The notes: generated from the letters alone by a model not told the origin. Positions 12,430 to 26,349 are shown, numbered from the stretch's first letter. The stretch: DNA of 64,000 nucleotides from Solea solea (GCF_958295425.1 NC_081142.1:27869151-27933150); one strand, 5' to 3'. A program made the numbers and translations.

Positions 12430-15400
12430 CGTGGTTTCATTTTTTTGCAAGAAAGAAGTGAAGTTGATACAACGCCACCTACTGTTTCATGCCCTGCATT
12501 GCTTGATGTTTGTAGACTAGGCCTACACAGAAGAAATGTGAGGTCATAATTACTAGTGATGTTGTGGACACTGCCCACTGTCTCTCTCCACTGTTGACGT
12601 GAGATTTCATGCAGAACAATGAGTGAGTAACATTAAGCAAGAGAGAGCTAATTTCAAGGACAATCATTCAGATACAAAACATGCTGCAGTTCTGAACTTG
12701 AATGGTGTTAAGTTGTTCGACTCGTGTGTTAGTCACAGTTTGTCCGTGGTCGTAGATCGATGATAGACTTTATAGTCGTGTCATCTGATCTGTGGCCACA
12801 TTTATTTGATTAAAGAAGAGCAGAGCTGAACCGATCAACACGAGGTGGTGAGTTGGTTCAGGTCTGTAGAGTCATCATTCGGCAGTAAGGCCAATGCAAT
12901 ATCACCTCAGACTGTGGTCAGTGTCGGGAGGAATCTGAGTGTATAAAAAGTAATCCAATCTCAGTTTGTTCCTGCAGGCTGATGTTACACACCAGTGTGT
13001 GTGCGTGTGTGTGTGGTCGGCCTCTGTGGATCCACATTGTTGCTGATGTGTGATCACACTCTGCTTTCATAGTTGTGTATGATCACACATCTTTAGCGCC
13101 TGTAAAGATTTTCCATTACAGGCGCTAAATGACAGCGTCGGTCCCCGAGGATGTACAGGAACCACCACGGAATCCTCAAGGTGTAGTTCTTTTATTCTTA
13201 TCCATAACTCAAAATATGTGAAGAAAACTGCATGATGTCATTACAAATATGTATTCATGTAAATCTTACAAGCTTGCACTGAGAGGCCAGTCATTTAGTG
13301 GTGATTTAAAGAATGTGACAGCGCTGTCAGCCAAGGTCCTCTCCATGGCCCCAATCAAGCATTAATGGACAAGGCGGAAACATCGTGTGACAGTGTGGAT
13401 TTCATAAGCACAGTGAAGGTCAGAGGCCTCTTAGCAAACTCTGAATCATTAAGTTGGTGATAATTAATGTTGACCTTGCCCTGTGGGGAAGCAGTGAACT
13501 AGATCTACACCATAAAAATACCCCTCCACTCAGAAGCCACACACTGTAGATACACAGAGACAACACCACAAAGAAGAAGTTTTATCCTTCTAACTGCATT
13601 TACACATAATATCAACATGCATAATAGAAATAATAAATGGAAATGCATCATTCCTGTGTTAAAATAATACATTTTGAATTTGCTTCAAAATGTATGAATT
13701 TAGCAGGGATTGTTATTAAAGCTCAATGAAACACTGACACGTATTCAGCAGCGGGGACTGCAGTGAAAGCCGTGGCAAGTCGCTGATGCTAGAAACCACA
13801 TAGTTTTTAGCCAATGAACAAAACGCTGACCCATAGGTGTCGCAGCCTTTATGTTGGAGGCGGACGTGTAAAATATTACTGCACCATCAGTGTTGTTTCC
13901 ATTGCTTCGCCATTCATCCATTCCACATGATCGTTCAGGAGATCGCCCATACCACTGAAAGTCCACTCCAGGTTTTCCTTGTTACAGCACACATGCATCA
14001 CGTATCACTACAGCAAGTGAACGTCGGTGCAGCTGCTCAACGCTGGATGAGGTAACGTCAGTCTGTCCCAGTTCCATCTCAAAGTGTTCAGCTTATTCTT
14101 TTGTTACATAGCCTCTATGTTAGCCATAGGTCAGTATAGTGCACAGAGCGCCATCTGCTGTTTTTTTTTTAATATTAGCAAGAATCACGTAACAAGAGTT
14201 TATCGGGAGTTTAGTATTTTGAAAAATCTTCAGTATTTTCCACATAAAAACAGTGCTTGATCCATAATTCGAATAACTTCAATTTTCAAAATTCAGCTGA
14301 TGAGAAAACCATCGGGTTCACACTAGGTGTCCACGTCATTTGTCATTTATTGATGTTATTTCATTTTCCAGCTCATTTATTTCAGTTATCAATAAAAACA
14401 AATAGGTGCTTTAGATTGAGAGTGAGTCAGCATGTTGCGACAGTGGACAGTGGAGTTCATTGCTGAGGTGAGTGATGACGGGTGCTGGGCAGTAAAGAAA
14501 ATGTGAAAATGTCACATGTTTGTTGAGCCTCATTTATTTGAAAATTGCCAACATACTTGTTGGTGAATGATGCTAGATGCTCAACTCACTTTCAAACTGC
14601 TGTAAACTCAAATCAATATTTATTTTGAGTGCATTGTCTTTAGTTGTATACACTTCATGAAAGCCAATACTATTTTAAAGGTATAAGTAAAATGCACAGT
14701 TGGTGATAAATTATGTCAAATTAATGTCATTATCTTGTTTATTGACTGTGGGTTTAGAAAAACTGGCTGATGGATGAGCTGAATGAAGAGTTATTATTGA
14801 ATCTGTCTCTGAATGAATTGTTCCTGTTTTTTGTAGATAAAAGTATGTGTCTAACAACCTGTTAAATTACAACAGAATGACATGTACATCTTTAAAAACA
14901 TTACAAATGCTTCTGACACAGATTATTCAATGTAAATATTTAGTTTCTGCCCGAGCCGCTCAGCTGTGACGAGTTCACTGATGCTCGTAAAATCCTCTCA
15001 TTCGCTCACTCTTGCTCTCGTCTCCACTCACAGTCACAGCCACCCACTCACATACACTTTTCCTGTCTCCAATATTGGTCGGGACAATCTGGCTTTCTAC
15101 AAATATCGGTGGGGACATAACAACCCACTTATTAAAGAAATGTCGGGCTCATAATTACTGTTAATGGGTCGGGTCAGCCCAGACAGGCCCGATCTAAACT
15201 CTACTGTCTGGTCATTGTGATACATCCACAATGACAGATGACACCTTGTGTCCTGCCTCAGGTCACAACAGCTCCGACTGCCCTGACTACAAGAAACTAG
15301 CTTCCTCTTCCCAATGCCAGAGGTCACACAAGGTAGTAAAATGCATAAATGGTCATGTTTCAGTAACTTACAAGACGGTCGGTCTCTTATGTATATTATA

Positions 15401-15455
15401 ATTACGTCACTGATAAGCAAGCGATGGCTACATGAACCAGATTTTGACAGATAGA
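12430..15455. other. Unannotated intergenic sequence
   Basis: No gene seen. It contains a short imperfect TG run near 12,992-13,015, a perfect hairpin at 13,092-13,129, and a T-run near 14,160. Open frames are under 110 codons and unrecognised. Confidence 0.5.
13092..13129. other. Perfect 14-bp-arm inverted repeat
   Basis: TTTAGCGCCTGTAA at 13,092-13,105 and its exact reverse complement TTACAGGCGCTAAA at 13,116-13,129 are separated by a 10-base loop. It could be an extruding cruciform, a structured RNA element or the footprint of a small inverted-repeat element. No gene context supports any of these. Confidence 0.85.
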
Positions 15456-15710
15456 AGATGCTCTTGGAAGAGCTGGGTTTTCAAGAGCTTCTTGAAGATG
15501 CTCCTGTTCTGATAGCACTCGGTGGGTCATTCCACCAGCGTGGACCGACACATGAGAAGAGTCTGGACTGTCTTGTGCGGTTGTTGTGCGGACGACAATC
15601 TTTTGATGAAAGGAGTCGTCGAGGGGTAACATGAGCCTTTAGGAGAGCATTTAAGAGAGTGGGAGCAGACCCATGAAGCACTTTGTAGGCTAGCATCATT
15701 GATTGGAATG
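15455..15710 (-). pseudogene. L2-type LINE, ORF2 C-terminal fragment
   Basis: The minus strand reads AYKVLHGSAPTLLNALLKA, then TPRRLLSSKDCR, RQSRLFSCVGPRWWNDPPSA and IRTGASS. This is the C-terminal domain of an L2-like ORF2, with the GPRWWNDLPSAIRTAESL block recognisable. The frame shifts between about 15,480 and 15,630, and the piece ends near 15,460 (LLKTQLFQEH-like). The copy is truncated at both ends and not functional. Confidence 0.75.
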
Positions 15711-16326
15711 TTTTTATATATATATTTTAAAATTCTAACACAATTAATGATTATTTTCAAACATCATGTAAATGTACTGGGTGACAAGTGGGGACATCAG
15801 GTTGTAAAAAGACAAGCGTGCAGGATGTGGACGTCCTGAGGCACACACTGAATATGTGTGTGATCAGCTTTAGTCCCTCACTGTTGCCTGGAAACATCCA
15901 ATCAAACAAATTCAGGACGTGTAAGGCGATAATGTCACTGATGGATTCTGGGCCAGCGTTTCCCACGTACCTTACAGACACTTCATGGAGGACATGTAAT
16001 TAAGAACCCAGGACATACGGTGTGTGTGCGTGTGTGTGTGTGTGTGTGTGCGTGTGCAAACACTGCTTTTCACTGTGTTTTTCCCCCATGTTCCTTCTCC
16101 AGATACCAGATAGTAATTGAAAGTCTGCTTATCTGTAGTCTGAGGATACATAGTTCACTCTAATTGTGTGTGTGTGTGTGTGTGTGTCATTGGTCTGTTC
16201 AGCTAATCATATTGATTTTGTTCATGGAGTCCTGAAGCTAAGCCAGAAACATTAAAGTGAGTGGATGGAGGGTTTATATGTGTTTGCCTCCCAGAGCTCC
16301 AATAAAATATATTCCTTTCCTTTCCT

Positions 16327-16328
16327 CC

Positions 16329-16370
<42 letters not shown>
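16327..16370. repeat. (TC)n microsatellite
   Basis: TC run of about 44 bp with one early interruption; homopurine-homopyrimidine, so triplex-prone. Confidence 0.95.
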
Positions 16371-16375
<5 letters not shown>

Positions 16376-18042
16376 ATTTTATTAAATTATTGTTCAAATC
16401 AAAGTGACGTTGAACAGCATTATGTTCTTTCCAATATAGTCAGTTCAACACATGACAGTCTGCAGCAGGATCATAAAGTCACAAGAAAGACAAGGTGTCA
16501 ATCATGAAATCAGTCAAGGTCTCTGTCCACTTCAGCACCACGGACAGCGACACAAGCCATAAAGGTGGGTCACACCTCTGTCAACACTGCTGCGTCTGGC
16601 AGAGATGCACAGCCAGTGATCTCAAGGCCAACCCACAATCTCTATCCTGGCGCCACCTCTGGTGCACAGCAAATCTGTTCGGCACCACAAGTCATCCAGT
16701 CACCCACACTGCATGTCCTAAGTGCTGTACAGGACATGTTAGTGTGTGAGTGAGTCACTGAGAAACTCACATAACCACTACTCAGTGTCAGATTTCACAG
16801 AAGGGCTAAGCGCTGAGGGCGGCACATCTGGGACGTCAGGTGCTGCCGATGAGCCCTCTGGACGTGTCTTGGGCCTGTCATCGAAACACCAGAGAAGGAA
16901 GGTGCCCACCCGATGACCCCGATGAGGCGCTGAATCCTTCTCTCCCATAAACAGGTCCATGGCTCCTACACAGAAACCCCTCGGATGCCTGTTCCAACCC
17001 ATCACACACCTCAGACCTGCAATTCACTAAGGGATTGTTCATCCTAGTCCTGAAACAGAACTTATTGCAGTTAGCAGACCAGGTGAGAGGTGCAGTACCG
17101 CAATCTTGGATTCTATGCTGACGCGCAATTCTAGGATATGGTTGGCCATGAAGGATACACTCGATATATCCTTCAGACTGGCAAACATCGGCTGCATTCA
17201 CTGGAGACAACAAATGAAATGGTAAATGGAACAATCTATATGATTGTGCTGTGGCACATTTTGACAACAGCATTGGTTGTTCCTCCCTGAGGTGTCCTTG
17301 GGCTCGGTCTGCTCCAGGTCCCACGACAAAGGCCGGAATCTCCTGCTGGAATCAGGACTCTTCAGGACGGAAAGAACATGAACGAGCTTTCACCATCCTG
17401 CATTTTTACAGTCATGGGTCCAGGTCACTGGGTTTTTCTGGTCCTTGCCGGTCAAGGCTGTGACAATTTGGCAGTGAGGAAGGTGGTTGATGATATCATC
17501 GTTTCAGAAGGATGGAAGACAGAGTGGACCTGATATTGGTGGAGGTGCCCTTCACTTCGCTTCCTCGTTCATTAACTCACTTCTTGCTGAGCACAATCAA
17601 TACACACCTGCTTTTCCAACCACTTTTCTATCTCTGCCTCATTTCCTTTAGATGATGTAATCTCTCTCATTTATCCTCTCTACCATCAAGTCCAGCTCTG
17701 CTAGGATTGCTCAGAAGAAATGTGGACTCTCCGCCAATAGATCTGATTAAATCATTGAAAACATGTTTCACTATCACCAGTTATTATTAAACAAATACAA
17801 AATTGACTTGGTGAGCTTAGATTTGTTTTTGTATACAAATGTCTAATTCCTCTGGATTTCTTGCAATTAAATAACCATTGCGTTAAAAAATAGCAATGAT
17901 AGTATTCAGGATTTACTGAGAAAGTCCAACAATCCCCAGAGGGCAGGTGGCCACAATCTGAACAGCAGGGGGAATTGATTTTTTTCGGCTAGACGTTGAC
18001 GGACAGCCACAAAGCTCGTTTATCTTTTCAGAACCCCCAAAG

Positions 18043-18110
18043 GAGACGGGGAGGAGGATGAAGAGGGGGGAGGAGGAGGAGGAGGAGGGGGCAGGAGGAG
18101 AAGGAAATAA
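18043..18110. repeat. Polypurine (GGA)-rich tract
   Basis: An almost pure purine stretch on the plus strand built from GGA/GGAG units ('gaggaggaggaggagg'), interrupted only by a few pyrimidines. It is triplex or G-rich-structure prone. No coding role is apparent. Confidence 0.85.
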
Positions 18111-18186
18111 AAATCGAAAATGCACAAAAATCGACCATTGCACACAAAGGATGATGATATACAGCATTGAGGTGGTATTCTGTATC

Positions 18187-18218
18187 TGTGTGTGTGTGTG
18201 TGTGTGTGTGTTTGTGTG
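18187..18218. repeat. (TG)n microsatellite
   Basis: TG run of about 31 bp just downstream of the polypurine tract. Confidence 0.95.
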
Positions 18219-19071
18219 TAGGCTGAGCAGTCAAATGCTAAACTGAATCAGTTTGTGTAAATAAGTAGAGATAACAAATTGCAAAGCTTGTAAAGCTCTA
18301 AAATCTCCTGTGAAAGGTGTGAAATCAACAACAGGCTCCATCTGCGGCGACGACTGAGAGAAAATCTCTCTGATTCCTTTGTGTCTCATCGGCTGAACGG
18401 CAGTAAGCTGAAGACAAATGGACTGAGGTGAGACTGCAGGTATAAACAAATAAACATAATACATGTCCAAAAAAACCCAAACAGATGCTGTTTCCTTCAC
18501 ACAAGACTGAGGTTAGTTAACATACACGTGTGTGTGTGTGTGTGTGTGTAGGAGGGAGGGTAAACATGGATTTTCTCTCCATTCCATCACCACAGCTGTT
18601 TATTACATCATTCAAATCAGTTTATTTCAAACAAAGACACAGGAAATGACTTTGAAGCTGAACTCTGTGTTTTATGACTGATGAGACTGTCTCACACTAT
18701 AACCAGCAGACAGTTCAAGTTGTCCTCACTGAAACTTTAAATACAGGACAGATCATGTGTGAAGGCTGTGTGGTTGCATGAGGCACTGTGTAGTAACACA
18801 TAGTCACAGTGGGTGCACCTGTGATATAAATCTATGATATTATAAAAATGTGTTTAACCCTGGCAGCCAAGGGAAAAAGGTTCACATTTGAGTGAATATG
18901 TTGATGATGTCTTCATGTCACTTTTTCTTAGTGTTTTCTGACTGGCAACTGAAGTTTGGCTCATTTTGTGAAGGACTCGCTCCTCTCAACAAAGTTCAGA
19001 CAGAAAACCTACAATTCTGTCTTACTCTGGTTCTGAGTGCAGGGGGCAGCAGAGGGCACACAACTAAATGC

Positions 19072-19215
19072 CTAACCTAACCTAAACCTTTAACCTTTAC
19101 CGTATTCTAACCCTAACCCTTAATCCCCAAAAAGCCCTTAAAAGTTGTGAGGACCATACAAAATGTCCTCACTCCTTATGGGTTAATTATTTTTGTCCTC
19201 ACAAAGATACACATT
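19072..19215. repeat. Fish dispersed repeat with telomere-like (CCTAA) motif
   Basis: 'ctaacctaacctaaaccttt' and 'ctaaccctaaccctta' lead into 'gttgtgaggaccata', 'aatgtcctcac' and 'tgtcctcacaaagatacaca'. The paired 'gtgaggacc / gtcctcac' segments are a recurrent fish repeat signature. The telomere-like part is short and degenerate, so this is not an interstitial telomere. Confidence 0.5.
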
Positions 19216-22200
19216 CAAGAACACACACACATGGAAGTCATAGATTCTTAATGTTCCCGTTGATTAACCTGATTGCCTAAATGCCTACATTCAAATGGCC
19301 ACATCTTCAAATATTTTCAGATTTCCATGTGTTAGACATTGATGGAAAGCTTAGATTTTTTTATTATTTTATTTTTATTTTTTAAAGTCACTTAACATTT
19401 TTTTCATTTTGTTTGCAGAATTTGACCGTTTATATTCAATGTCATTGTTTCTAACACACGTAAATATCATATCAAAGAAATGAAGCAGATATTATCTGAA
19501 ATGAAAGGCAATAAGTGTTTTTTCAAGATCATGTATCATTATATTTTATTTTAGAGTGTATTTATTGTATATTGTCACTCTCAAACGTTTCGTGAGTCCA
19601 GAGAAACGTATATATCTGCCTTACATGAGGCACCTGTGGATTTGAATTATATTGTGACATAATCAATATTTGAATGATATTAAAAATGTATTGTGATTTT
19701 TTTTTACATATTACCCAGTCATAGGTTAAACCCAAAGTTATCTGGAAAATAAAAATAGTTCAGCTACAGTTCTGTACAAGAACACTGACAGTCTATTTTA
19801 AATAAAAGCTAACTCTTAGCAAACTGAAATAGTGTTACAGTCTAATCTGTGTGGATTGTCTGTTGGTTTAAGTCTCAATGTTAGTGAGACAGATCATGAT
19901 AGAGACATTGAGTCCTCACAAACAAGTATCATTATTGTACCGTCTGTGCTGAAAATCAAGATAGTTTTACAGTGAATGTTGAAAAACGGCCTGAAATCAG
20001 GACAATCAAGGACAAACCACAACGTCTCTGTAGCCAACTGTGCAATTTCTCTCAGGACTGGTGAATAACAACTCTGTCCAGATTAGATTCATCTCCCAGT
20101 GTGATTCTCCTTGTCGCAGCGTGGTCATTTATTTCTCTCATGTCTGAGATGTGGCTCTTTTTAAATGCTGAAGCTCCACCAGCAGAGGCTGAGCAGAGGC
20201 TGCAGGGCACAGATGCCTCATGTCAAATCCTATCACTCTCTGTCACATGAACAGATGCCAACCCCAGGCCCACTGTTTGTTTCTCTGTGGGTGTTCCAGG
20301 TGTTCCCCATGTTGTGAGGACCTTACTCTGTTAACAGTCACCTCATGGAGACTCATCTTCCCCATAACTTTCAAGGTGAAGACATGCTGTATGTTTAGGT
20401 TGAGGTTAAAGTTATGTCGGGTTAAAATGCAGCACTCAGATGAGTATGTATCTAACGTTTATACAAATGTTAGATACTTACAATTACTTTGTCCAGCTGT
20501 CACTCCAAAACTCAGTGGCCAATCAGCAGGCAGCTTCCTAAGAACCACACATGGTCACAATCGCAAACAAAAAAAATGCAGCGCAAAGAACACGTGAGGG
20601 AGCGCAAACAATTCCAATCATTGCAAACAAAATTCCAATCATTGCAAACAAAAAGTGTATTTTCAAACAAATTAAATCAATTCATAAAGTGTTGTTTGAA
20701 AATATTGACACATATCTAATTCCATGGGACACGTGCTTTCGTCAGAGACTTCCTCAGAGTTTCTGTGTATCATCCATGTATTTGTTTGTCTGTTTGAAGC
20801 AAATATCAGAAAAGGATGTTTGTTTTTCCACCTTCAGTTTGAAAGGAAACACAAACAAAATAACGAGTTACACTTACGTTGTTCTTTATTTTATTTAATC
20901 ATCTTTTATCGCGTCTACTGTCCCATGCGACCATCGCGGCGCAGCAGTGTACACAACGACATCCCCACAAATTCACACAGGTTTGTTGTTCTTTAGTTTG
21001 CCGGGCTGAAATAAATAATATTATTATAACAATATAATGAATGAACGGATGATACAGTATTGTTTATTTTTCTGTCTCTTTAAAGAAACAGAATCATACA
21101 CTTTCATTGGCTACATTTCTGTGCCATAATAGTGCTATGGTACTGTACTATGGTATGTGTTTTAGGGTATAGGCTACTGCATTGTACTTCAACTGACATA
21201 AAGTACGATTATTTATACTGTAGTAAGTACACATTGCTACTTCTGTTTGTGAGTGTGTGTCGGGAAAAGGTGTGAAAATATGCCCAAACAATCCTAATGC
21301 TATGAATATGATCTGAGAATGTTAAAGGATAGTTTAAGGTGTGGATTTAATCATTTTTATCATATTAATGCTGTATGTGGTGAACTGGTGTAGCACTATG
21401 AAATATGTAAATATATAAGTTTTTATGTTAAACACCACTTTAAAGACAATTTATTTGTATTATTTAGTTTACATTTATCCTCTGTTTGATTCTATGGAAT
21501 GTAGTGTAGTTTACGCAGAAGTAAAATAGTGATATTTGTGAAGTTTGAAATCTCTGCAGCTCTGTGAAAGTTTAGTTTTTCTGTTAATAACACTGGTGCA
21601 GAGCCGCAGTGACACGTCATGCATTATTCACAACGAGACGCGAATCAAGAGATAACAGAGACGCAGTCGCCTGCTCGTGCAATATTTATCATCTGCTGAC
21701 ATGTAAAAAAAAAAAAAAAGTTTATCAAAATGTATTTGGGAACAGCACGAGGGAAATAAAAGTGGCTTCAGCAGCCACTTCATTTTTAATAATCAAAACA
21801 CTGTGTCACAGCCCGTGGTCATTAATTAAAGAGAGCAGACTCAAAAACACTCAAATCACATCTCATACGAGAAACCAGTGCTCGCGTCTTCATTTTGCTT
21901 TATTATAAATAAAACATCAGAGAAAAAGAATCAATTCAAATAGTAGTAACTATTATGGTCGTTTTTGTTAACACAATAACAATTAACACAAATATCATTT
22001 ACCCAAATATTATGTGCTAACGTTACTAGAGAACGTTTAACTTGACGACAAAATTTTACAAAAATCTGAATTATGTTATGGAATCTTTAGTCATTTTTGA
22101 ATTGAATCTTGTATCTGGGCAAAGACAGTGTTTGGACCATTGGGAGGTGCAGGTTATTGATTTGTCTGCTTGAATATTGGTGTAATTGTGAATTACAAAT

Positions 22201-25200
22201 AAAAAAAATGCTTCAAAACCTAAGTTACTTCAAAATAAAAGCCCATCATGGATAATACTTGACACTTAAACAAGTGGAACAGATGGACCATTCAAATAAG
22301 TGTGGATATACACTATAACATAAGTATACAACAATAATGTATCCATGTTTTATAACCTTACCGTAAGTTTCTCAAGAGTCCCAGAAATCTTATTGTTTTA
22401 GCTTTAACTCGTTCTATAAACATGTCATAACTGATTCAGGACTGTCTAACATCTGTCTAACATCTGTCTAACATCTGTCTAACATGTGTCTAACATGTGT
22501 CTAACATGTGTCTCACTGTTATATATCTGCTCCTGGTGTCTGTCTTCTGTCTCAACCTCACCTCTCTCTTGTCCTCATTGTGTGAGCTGTTGTTGTTTCT
22601 CTGCTCTCTATAACATTGTAATAAGGTTTCTGTCTCACTCTCTACAGAGACTTGAGACAATGTATGTTTGATTTGCTATCACCAAAGTAACAAGTAACAT
22701 TTTATTTAATTGAATGAAATTTAATGAATTGAAAATTAGTGGGGGTTTTTTTATATATCCAAAGCTAATGTATTTATTTGAAACCATATGCAAGGAGGCC
22801 ATTGTTAACTTAATTTATATAGTATAATCAGAATCATCTGTAAATAATTCTTCACTCCTCTCTTCTTTGGTTTTCTCAGCTCTTACTCAAACTCGACTCC
22901 ATTTCTGTCCTTTTTTAAGAAGACATTCCTTCCTACGTTTGCCTTTTTTATGCCAAAGCTCTCAGTGGGAGTCAGATGATGCTGACGACAGCGTCCCGGT
23001 GGGTGTGAAGCAGCCTGTTCCTCACCATCTATGAAAAAATGACTGTAGATCTCACATCCTTTAGTGCTGGAAGGTGAAGAGGCAGCAGATGAAATGTGAG
23101 GTTGGTGAAGTGGGTCAGGTGATGGTGTGGGCCAAGGACGTAGCTTTGGTTACAAGACTCATGGGGACACTGTTTACAAAGAGAAAACAAGCAGGACAAA
23201 ATGACCTGTGTTAAGTAGATCAGGCCTGTGTGCTTCAGGTCTGTCTCTCGCTCTCTCTGTCTGTCTCTCTCTCTGTCTCTCTCTCTCTCTCCCTCGTACA
23301 CGCTGGCCCTGTGACTAATATTGTTCTTTCTCCAAATGTTGATAAGTAAGACGTCCACGCTTAAAGGCATTTATTTTTTTAAGTGCAACCCTGCTCGTCT
23401 CTGATCAATGTCTCTGCCTCACTGAGCTCAACTTTCATCTCGTCTTTCCTGACCCCCTGCCGTGCCGTCCACTCCCCTCCCTCCCTCCCTCCCTCCCTCC
23501 CTCCATCCAGCCGTCCATCCTCTGTGTTCCAGCACATTCATCCCCATCACAAGCATCATTAACAAGGCTCCATGCTGGGTCCTCATCTACAAGCCTGCCT
23601 TCTCTTCTTTTTTTATCTCCTAAGAGAGAGAAGCAGAACATGAAGAGGAGGGCAAATGAGCGCTGGCTGGATGGAGACAGGGATCTACAGTGATAGAGAT
23701 GATGGAGCTGCACAGCAGGGATGCTGTTGGTGGAGTTTCTCAGCTGAGTGTCGGTCAGCGGCACTCACACATGTTTCGTATATGATGATCCTGTACACAC
23801 TGGAGGCATAGTATGAAAGTATGAAAAACAGTTTGTTTGTAGGCCAGATCTGGCCCCAGGGCCGTATGTTGCCCATGTGTGGGATTTCTACCCTGCCAGG
23901 ATGTCCATGTGGGCCCCATTAAGGACAATACAATAAGCTAAAAATAAACAAATGTAACTTTAGAATTTCAAATGAACTAAATCTGTTTTCACTTTGTCAT
24001 TATGGGATACTTAGTGTGGCTTAATAAGAAACAATTGTTTCTTAAAAACAAAATACTGTATATGAAGTGTTTATTGCATTTCCGCCCCTCTCTTTCCTCT
24101 CGGGGGCTGTGGGACAGGAAAAGGACACGGGGAATAATTGCAGCTTTTGAAAGGCGACCAGTGGAAGTGGAAATGTGAGACCTTTCCTCATGTTCCCTGA
24201 AGATTTCACTCACATCTGTGAAGAGTGGACAGAGACTGACAGGGATGTGTCTGAGTATAACTTTAAAAGTGAGGTTTCCATCAGTGAAGGAAAAGCAGGA
24301 ATGGTTTTTTTGTTAAAAGTACAAATGAAATGCAAGAGTTTTCTGAAACATATTCTGCGTGGGTTGCAGTGGAACGTTAGTGAGCCATTATGTGGGCAAA
24401 ATGCAGACACGTTGGTTTTGTTAACTAATGATGAGGTAAATGGCAGCATGAAAGGTCAAACTATTCACATTTAAAGTCATTACCATGCAGCTCAGTGGAT
24501 TCCCGTGTGTTTCACTGGAGATTTCATTTAAACTTGACTCATAATCTAAATGCCAGGCTTATATTTCACACACATCAATCAGGCAGGTTGGAAAGAAGCA
24601 TTGAATCATTGCTTCATAATAACGTTTTCTGAAATGTGGACCCATGCAGCTTTAGGAGGGAAAGCCTTTCCCTTTGTTTAAGTCCTAAATTTAGACCTTT
24701 ATGTCCTTTATATTAGAGCTCAATGCAGCGTGAATGTGATGTGTTTCAGGTTCAGATACTGGGATGAAGTCAAGTTTTCAGCAAAGACCTCACAGAATGG
24801 CAGAAGGTATAGAACCCCATGATCTTCCCGTTTTCTCCACCCTCTGAAGAACCTGCTGTTCAGCCTTAGTGCAGATGGGAGACCACCCATGTGTGAGCAC
24901 ACCTGCCAGTGCACCCTGGTAGAAGTTCTTCACAAGTCTCTGGGAAGGTTTAGCTTCAGTCACTTGGTCCTGTTAGCAAAGATAGACACTGTTTAGGTCC
25001 CGTCCCCCTAAGAGTGGGTCTAAAAAGTTCTGTTTCAAGCCTCGGACCAAGTGTCACTGGTGGGCACGTAACAAAAAAAAGTGAAGATATTTCTCGACTC
25101 AGGAGAAACTGAGGTTAGGAAGCAGAATTTTTCAAAAATACTGCCCCTACTCTAGTAAAACAAAGCTAAATGCAAATCAGTGAAGTATTCCTTTAAGTCT

Positions 25201-25370
25201 CAGGTCCACAAACAAACCTCCGAAAGCCCTTTGTCTCTTCGATGTTCAGAGACCGGTTATGGTTGCTGGACTATAATGTACCACCTCCCTCCTACAGCAT
25301 ATGCAGTCAGTGACACCATTAGAAGAAGAAATCTGAACAAAGCCCAGAATCAGATGGAGAAGAGAACGCA
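19216..25370. other. Unannotated AT-rich intergenic sequence
   Basis: No gene supported. Local features: a 21-bp tandem duplication ('aattccaatcattgcaaaca') around 20,609-20,652; an A-run near 21,702-21,719; an 11-bp minisatellite at 22,443-22,513; CT tracts at 23,240-23,295; and (CCCT)n at 23,471-23,504. A short hAT-like scrap (gggccgtatgttgcccatgt) lies at about 23,830-23,885. Open frames reach only about 125 codons and have no recognisable domain. Confidence 0.5.
22443..22513 (+). repeat. 11-bp minisatellite
   Basis: About six copies of TGTCTAACATS (S = C or G), the first copies ending in C and the last three in G. This suggests stepwise spread of one substitution through the array. Confidence 0.9.
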
Positions 25371-25377
25371 GACGCAG

Positions 25378-25452
25378 CTCTGCAGCTCTGCAGCAGCAGC
25401 AGCAGCAGCAGCAGCTCTGCAGCTCTGCAGCAGCAGCAGCAGCAGCAGCAGC
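25378..25452. repeat. (CAG)n trinucleotide repeat, two blocks
   Basis: Two uninterrupted CAG blocks of about eight repeats each (25,390-25,413 and 25,428-25,452) are separated by 'ctctgcagctctg'. They lie inside a 133-codon plus-strand open frame (25,180-25,581) that reads Ser/Ala through the repeat and resembles no known protein, so I treat it as non-coding. Confidence 0.9.
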
Positions 25453-25859
25453 CGTGTCCTGCCCACAGCAGCGTCTGCACCTCCAAATCACCTCAGGGAG
25501 AAGACGAGGAGTCCTGCAGCAATAACGGCACACCAGGTGCCTCAGCAGAGAGCAATCCATTCACAACGTGAAGCAACGTGAGGCTGCTAATGGCTCCCGC
25601 TTTCCTCTGTGAAGTCTTCAAAGCCAGTCATGGTTACAGCATCTGTCTCCTCTGACACGTTTAAATATTCTCTCAGCAGCGTCACGTCTGACAACAATAA
25701 GCTGCTACGACAGATACATGAAATATGAACTTATATCGGCGACTGTGGGAGTGTGATATGATGAAATTAAAGCTTTTGGGTGTTAAGATAATACAAGTGC
25801 TATTAAACATGGATCATGACCTTATCATGAATATTCAGTCAACTACAGAATACTGAATA

Positions 25860-25965
25860 TTACGCTCTAAAATGTAACTTGTAATGTTTTCCATTACATT
25901 ACTCACAGTAACATATTCTAAATACTTCAATTACTTCTACTTTGTAATGAATGTTTTGAATGTAT
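25860..25965. mobile_element. Possible diverged copy of the 'agttac' repeat
   Basis: 'tgtaacttgtaatgttttcc', 'attacattactcacagtaac' and 'ttcaattacttctac' resemble in style the element at 8,105-8,300, but similarity is weak and the central hairpin is absent. Confidence 0.3.
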
Positions 25966-26349
25966 AAAAGTATAAATGCTTACTGAACGGACCTGGTTTG
26001 TTCTTCACTGGCTAAAAGTGAATGTCCAATATGTTATCATTAGCTTTAGAGGATCAATGACTACATGGTTATGATAGTGCAAAAGATATTTTGTCAGGTA
26101 AAAAAAAATACATTATAGTAATAGACCACTTTTACCATTTATTTATTTACTCAGCTGTCAAAAGTGAAAACACGGACAAACATAAAATATTCTCTTTCTG
26201 TACAGGTTTAAATTAATATTTATATAAAAACACCACCATTTTCCCATTTTCCCGTTAATAAGAAGGCTCTGATCATTGGATGCATCTTCAATGAAGCTAA
26301 TGTCTTGTCTGGATCTTGGAGATCCCTCTGTGCTCAGAAGACCAGCCTC

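Larger units (their letters stand above)
15730..19070. other. Unannotated intergenic sequence with microsatellites
   Basis: Holds (TG)n at 16,021-16,057, 16,167-16,187, 18,187-18,218 and 18,526-18,549, (TC)n at 16,327-16,370, and a polypurine tract at 18,043-18,110. The stretch 16,490-17,540 has balanced base composition and a 148-codon minus-strand frame (16,878-17,324). I recognise no domain in it; it may be a decayed mobile element. I do not call a gene. Confidence 0.5.

Noticed and set aside
16878..17324. 148-codon minus-strand open frame
   Set aside because: No recognisable motif; an overlapping open frame exists on the other strand, as expected for GC-balanced non-coding DNA.
19072..19130. 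CCTAA-rich stretch as an interstitial telomere
   Set aside because: Only a few degenerate units, and it is attached to a known type of fish dispersed repeat.
25180..25581. 133-codon plus-strand frame containing Ala/Ser runs
   Set aside because: The runs are CAG-repeat translation; no homology or splice sites.
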